The notes below the pieces were generated by a model, which made no database searches, was not told the origin of the DNA, and worked only from the letters and a program-made list of their open reading frames with translations. From NCBI RefSeq assembly GCF_048544455.1, contig NC_133528.1, forward strand, positions 47,638,002 through 47,702,001: a stretch of 64,000 bases of DNA. The letters are read 5' to 3'. Position numbers and translations under genes: made by a program. The DNA is from Silene latifolia (lineage: Eukaryota; Streptophyta; Magnoliopsida; Caryophyllales; Caryophyllaceae). Positions 59,816 to 64,000 of the stretch are shown one piece after another; position 1 is the first letter of the stretch; each line of letters opens with the position of its first letter.

Positions 59816-61215
59816 TTTTTTTTTTTTTTTTTTGACAGCATAAGAAGAATAACTTACAATGTTACAAAGTAAGCTACTCGCCTAAGTAGTACCAGAAACC
59901 TGACAACTAAATCTAGCACCACAAAGCCATACCTAATAGTTACATAAACATTATTCAAACCAAAAACAACAACATTAAGATAAACTAGATCGCTGGTAGG
60001 ATGGAAAAGGACGGAGGATTGGCCATGAACACCCGAACCAGCTTCAAAAGCACGCTTGACTTCCGGAAACCATTGATGCATACGAGTCGCAGAGCGGCAA
60101 TGACAAGGTGTACTTCCACTCTTACGAAAAGAATGAAGAAAGAAAAAGAGATAAGCAAGACGACGAAGTCTGCCATCGGCGGAGATGACTCTCCTACACC
60201 TTAGAATGTGAACCCATTAACCATAGGACTCGGTCCAAAAAATCGAGTAAGTCAAAAGCTGGCAATAAGGAGAACCACTTGAACAACCCCCAAACTAAAA
60301 CCATCTCTGAAATCCGAATAGCGATGAGCACAATACAAACTGAATGTAAAGCAACCCTTACCATTATTATTTGGTACAATAAAAAACACGTTGCAAATAG
60401 ATAAAACATTAACAAGTGGAAACCATCGCATCCGACCCAACCAACGCCACAACCAAATCTCCAACTCCGCCTTACCAAACACGCCTCAAACAGACACAAA
60501 GGGACCTCAACAGCTAAGGACTCACTCCCACCAAAGAAGAAAACGGACCCTACAAACAGGCCACGAAGACACGGTAGACCGACCACACACCAAACCCCGA
60601 CAAAGACTCCGAGACTCCAAATTCCAACCGAACCCCCCAGGACCATCAGCTTACATGCAACAAACCAAACCATAGGACGAGTCCGACCGACAAAAACAAG
60701 AACAGGAGATGGGACCGATCGGTGGGGAAAGGGGCGAGGGGAAGGGGAAACACCGGATCGACCCAAGACCACAACCATATACAGAAAACAGCAACAACAA
60801 GTCGAATTTATGTTCGTCAACAAGACAGACGACCTCACAGACAAAAACTTACCAGGGGCGGGGGAAGGGCGAGGGAGAGGGGAAACACCCCTGGGTTGCA
60901 TGCAAGACTTTCGATGACAGGACAGGAGAACGGAGGAACAGAACGACCTCGGAGACACGAAACGAAACACTCAAACCAGTCCACCGGACTATCGATGAGC
61001 GCAGATCCGACACCAGCAAGCGGAGTAAAATCAAGCCAAAGAGGACCAAGACACACAGGAGACGTGGGTGATCGCCGGAGATAGTTTAAAGGGAGAACCC
61101 ATCTCCGGCGATCGAGTAGGGGGAGAAGAAGATAGGAGGTGTGTAGAAGGGGGAGGCGGCGGTTGAAATATTTTCGGGTTTTGTTTTGGGGTTTTTTTGG
61201 GGAAAAGGGAGAAAG
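59816..61215 (-). mobile_element. LINE-like retroposon, 1.4 kb, poly(A) tail, exact 18-bp TSD
   Basis: The target duplication tttatgtgccatgttctt is identical at 59798-59815 and 61216-61233. A T run of about 19 (59816-59834) is the poly(A) tail on the minus strand, so the element reads right to left. Its 5' end is GC-rich (ccgccgcctccc, Cgccggaga); the 3' end is ...cttatgctgtc-A(n). No endonuclease or RT domain is visible; the frame at 60970-60194 is Val/Cys/Phe-rich with no known motif. A long TSD plus poly(A) is the mark of target-primed reverse transcription. It fits an internally deleted plant L1-type element or a processed transcript. Confidence 0.85.
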
Positions 61216-61233
61216 TTTATGTGCCATGTTCTT

Positions 61234-61919
61234 AATCAGGTTAATTGTCATAATTCCTGATCTCATAAATATTCTCTTATTTGTGCTTAAGACATTTAAA
61301 GCATACTAGTTGGTTGCACCGCGCGCGAAAGCGCACGATTCCCCAAGATATTTTAACCTTCGATGTTTCATGTGTATGTCAGCGTATCTTTGTTTGGTTC
61401 AGCTTTCTGTACATGTTGAGTGACGATCACAATGAAACTCTTGTTATATTGTTTTGAACGTTCAATCAATTGCAAAATTTTTTTTAGAAATTACAACCGT
61501 TCGTAAATAATTTATATTTAAATTTGTTAAGAGCATGAATATCCGGATATAACAACGCATTTTGTTTAGATAGTTAATTGTTAAAGAGCACAATTACAGG
61601 GAATACATAAAACATTAATATTATGTTGTACCTTGCGAAGTAACGTAAACACATATACCAGACTCTGTCCAACAACACATATATATTCAACACGATTTTT
61701 CTGAAAGTTCTAAACAATTTCACTTAAAACGTAGGTTTATCTACACACACTGCCCAAATAAACCTGTTTTAGACAAACGTTTAGTACAAAACGTTGCTTC
61801 TCAATAAAAAGAAATACAATAAGTTTAGTATATTGTATTATATTTAGTCGAGTTTATTTATAATTTTTTTATTCTTCATTGTAATCACTTTCTTTCCTAC
61901 TACTACTTCTGTCATTTTT
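61234..61919. other. AT-rich intergenic stretch
   Basis: No coding signal. A GC-rich hairpin-like cgcgcgcgaaagcgcacg lies near 61319. Confidence 0.5.
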
Positions 61920-62720
61920 CCTCGTATCACTCCTCCTTATGTTCCCCTTCCCCTTTCTCCTCCCCACCCTTCTCATTTTCCTTTCCTTTTATTGTTCGCG
62001 CCCTTCCATTTCCCCTACCTTATCTTCTTTCTCATCATTCTCTTTATCTTCAATCCATTTCCCCATCCCTATCTGCATTCTCCTTCTTCCTTTTCTCTTC
62101 CTAATACGTGTCCTCATCCCCTTACCCCCTCTTACCCCGCCCCTCCTCTTTATTTTCCCCTCGTTCTCCTCTTTCCCTCTGATCTTATCATTTTCCTCGT
62201 CCATTTTCCTATTCCTAGCCTTCTCCCATCTTTATTTTCCTATCACCTCGCTTCCTCTTGTGTGTCGTCCAGTTCCCTTATGAAACTTTCAAGAAAGTGA
62301 GACCGTGATTAGGATTGTCTCTACTAATACATTAACGAAAAGAAAGCTCGATAAAATTTTAAAATCTCGTTTTTTGAGTTTGGTTTTTTTTATATTTTTC
62401 TTTACGCCTCTTATATATCCTCCAATTTCCTTCGTCCTCCACTTGTTCTCATATTACTCCTCCCATTTTTCCTCGTACACTTTCTCCCCCCTCCCTTCCT
62501 TTTTCCCTTTCATCGTATTGTTCACATCCTTCCATTTCTATGTCCATATCTCTTCTTCTTTTCCCTTATCTCTTTCTCGGCCTCAATATCTTTCTCCTTC
62601 CCCTATCCGCATTCTCCTCCTTCTTCTCCTCCTCCTCGTAGCCTTCCCTCCTCTTCCCCCATTCCTCTCTTTTCTCTTTAACCTTACCGCCGCCTCCTCC
62701 TTACTTTCATCCTCCTTGGC
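61920..62720. repeat. Duplicated polypyrimidine block
   Basis: Two C/T-rich blocks (61920-62280 and 62395-62720) share in order tattgttcRcRYccttccattt, cctatcYgcattctcc and similar runs, so they are diverged direct copies. Frames of Phe, Ser, Leu and Pro over them are composition artefacts. Confidence 0.75.
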
Positions 62721-62927
62721 TTAAAACATTTTTGATATCGTTATAAAATATTATCTTAAAACACAAAATACAAGTGCGTGCTTGGTTATCAAATAAATTT
62801 AAATTCAATTAGAAATGACCAATACGAATATTGTTGGCGCAAGTTACAAAAATATCAAATATTATAGGAGCTCGTGCTCCGCAAATTTTTCATTTAATTA
62901 CTTGTCCTATTTATATTGTTAGGTATT

Positions 62928-64000
62928 TGTAGATACCCAGTATCTGTTGATTCCCCAACAAACACCCGATGATTATCGGACTACAACATGCTTAGGAATC
63001 GATACGTTTAATCGACAGTTTTGTATAACTATACGTCGGAAAACTCAAAACGATTTCGAAAACAAAACATTTTCAAACTTTTAAAACTACTTGGAGTGTT
63101 TAATGCACGATGAAGGGGTCGCAATGACACTAACTAGAGTCAAAACCGACATCGGACCAAAAACCGACTCAAAATTCAAATCCCGACTCCAACAACGAGT
63201 CAAACAAAAAAAAAACATCACAAAGCTTCCATGTTAAGTATACCCGGTATACTTGAATGGTCAAGTACTACAATCATGTCATCCAAAACCTAGGATAGAA
63301 CAAATCATGATTTCAATTGCGTGATAGTGACAAGACAGCTCGAAGACCCGCGAAATGGCTCGCGCCTCTTCGAGTAGCCCATGCGGCGACGTCTCTCAAA
63401 ACGCACACAACCACTCAATCTTCTATAAATACCCCTTAAATGCCACCATTTGAAGGTACGCGAGAGCCAGCCCCCTCATTTCTCCCTTAAAATTCTAGAC
63501 TCGACTTCTTATGTCATAAACCGACACGTGTTTTCGACCTACCAATCAAAAATACAAGCCTTACGCATTGTTAGGTACCGTCATCCTGCATTAAACCACT
63601 TGACCGACCATCTCGACCAACTACACATTCACTAAACTAAACAAAACACTTTTTACATTGCTAAAACGGTTTTCAACCGAGTTTTCCAACCTAACAAGTT
63701 GTTACACTTCCGTCGATTTCTTGTCTCAAATCTAGCATGTAAGTATGAGGGTGTAATAATCCTCTTCTTTCATGTCTTTTTATCTGTTTATGACCTTAAC
63801 GTGCTAAAACTTGCATAAAATAGGCCACCTGCGATGCCCAACCGATATGTGGACGTAGCAGCAGTCTGAAAGCCATGCTCGGTGGCGTAAAAATGCTTTC
63901 GATCAAATCACTTTAGATCGGTCGGTTTCGTCTCGGCAAGGGTCTCGAAACGATGCAAGAGATGTTCGGAGTCGCCACCAAGCATTTGTAGGATGCTTGG
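62928..64000 (+). mobile_element. Probable Ogre/Tat-like LTR and leader, cut by window end
   Basis: Starts TGTAGATACCCAGTATC. A TATA-like tctataaatacccc lies at 63421-63434. The window end has tcggagtcgccaccaagcattt (63967-63988), a wording I associate with the zone after the LTR in Ogre-type elements. LTR end and PBS are not clear. 62721-62927 shows nothing supported. Confidence 0.4.

Noticed and set aside
60194-61266. 258- and 143-codon minus ORFs
   Set aside because: They lie inside the LINE-like retroposon, show no domain, and have odd Val/Cys/Phe-rich composition; not supported as genes.
61310-61340. Helitron terminus at the GC-rich hairpin
   Set aside because: A hairpin alone without TC start, CTRR end or AT target is not enough.
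61939-62724. Phe/Ser/Leu/Pro-rich ORFs up to 139 codons
   Set aside because: Composition artefact of the polypyrimidine blocks.

Overview
This window reads as plant nuclear DNA, most likely from a eudicot with a transposon-rich genome. It is about 35% GC by eye, contains almost no long open reading frames, and is built mostly from nested LTR retrotransposons of plant-specific lineages (Ty1/Copia; Ty3/Gypsy Athila-like, Tat-like with a second archaeal-type RNase H, and Tekay-like). Stowaway-type MITEs and a non-LTR retroposon are also present. I see no basis for naming a species.

Layout. 1-6627: a decayed minus-strand Copia element with its 5' LTR at 5374-6627. 6628-13842: a minus-strand Tat-type Gypsy body (gag/PR remnant, RT, RNase H, integrase). 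Its 3' region carries a plus-strand, i.e. antisense, intron-containing ORF (8101-9756) bracketed by short tandem repeats. 13843-22080: a plus-strand copy of the same Copia family, split by a 3.8-kb solo LTR (16674-20467, TSD catga). 22090-39483: a minus-strand Athila-type element whose left LTR (22342-24072) has a PPT on one side and a PBS on the other, so it is a tandem-LTR array. A younger non-autonomous Athila-like element (24107-30818) is nested 30 bp from its PPT. 39484-43182: the 5' half of a second Tat-type element (LTR, PBS, gag, protease, start of RT). 43183-44780: a Copia remnant. 44789-54739: an Athila-type LTR and leader, split by a tandem array of a non-coding, Tekay-like (LARD-like) element with two 2.4-kb LTRs. 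54740-55581: a Copia LTR remnant. 55759-56160: CCCGAC-rich tandem repeat.

The only convincing ordinary host gene is a single-exon kelch-repeat protein (56368-57399, plus strand) with a telobox in its upstream region. Downstream of it lie a Stowaway MITE (57746-57943), a second MITE candidate (58799-59094), a 1.4-kb LINE-like retroposon with an exact 18-bp TSD (59816-61215), a duplicated polypyrimidine block (61920-62720) and probably the start of an Ogre/Tat-like LTR (62928 to the window end).

The most unusual structures are two. First, two different Athila-type families carry clusters of short GC-rich motifs in strict phase, exactly 21 bp apart in the nested element (palindrome GTCGATCGAC) and 20 bp apart in its host element (GACGMKCGGAT), in both cases inside the LTR and again near the 3' end of the internal region. 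Second, the Tat element carries an antisense, spliced ORF resembling plant-mobile-domain-like proteins.
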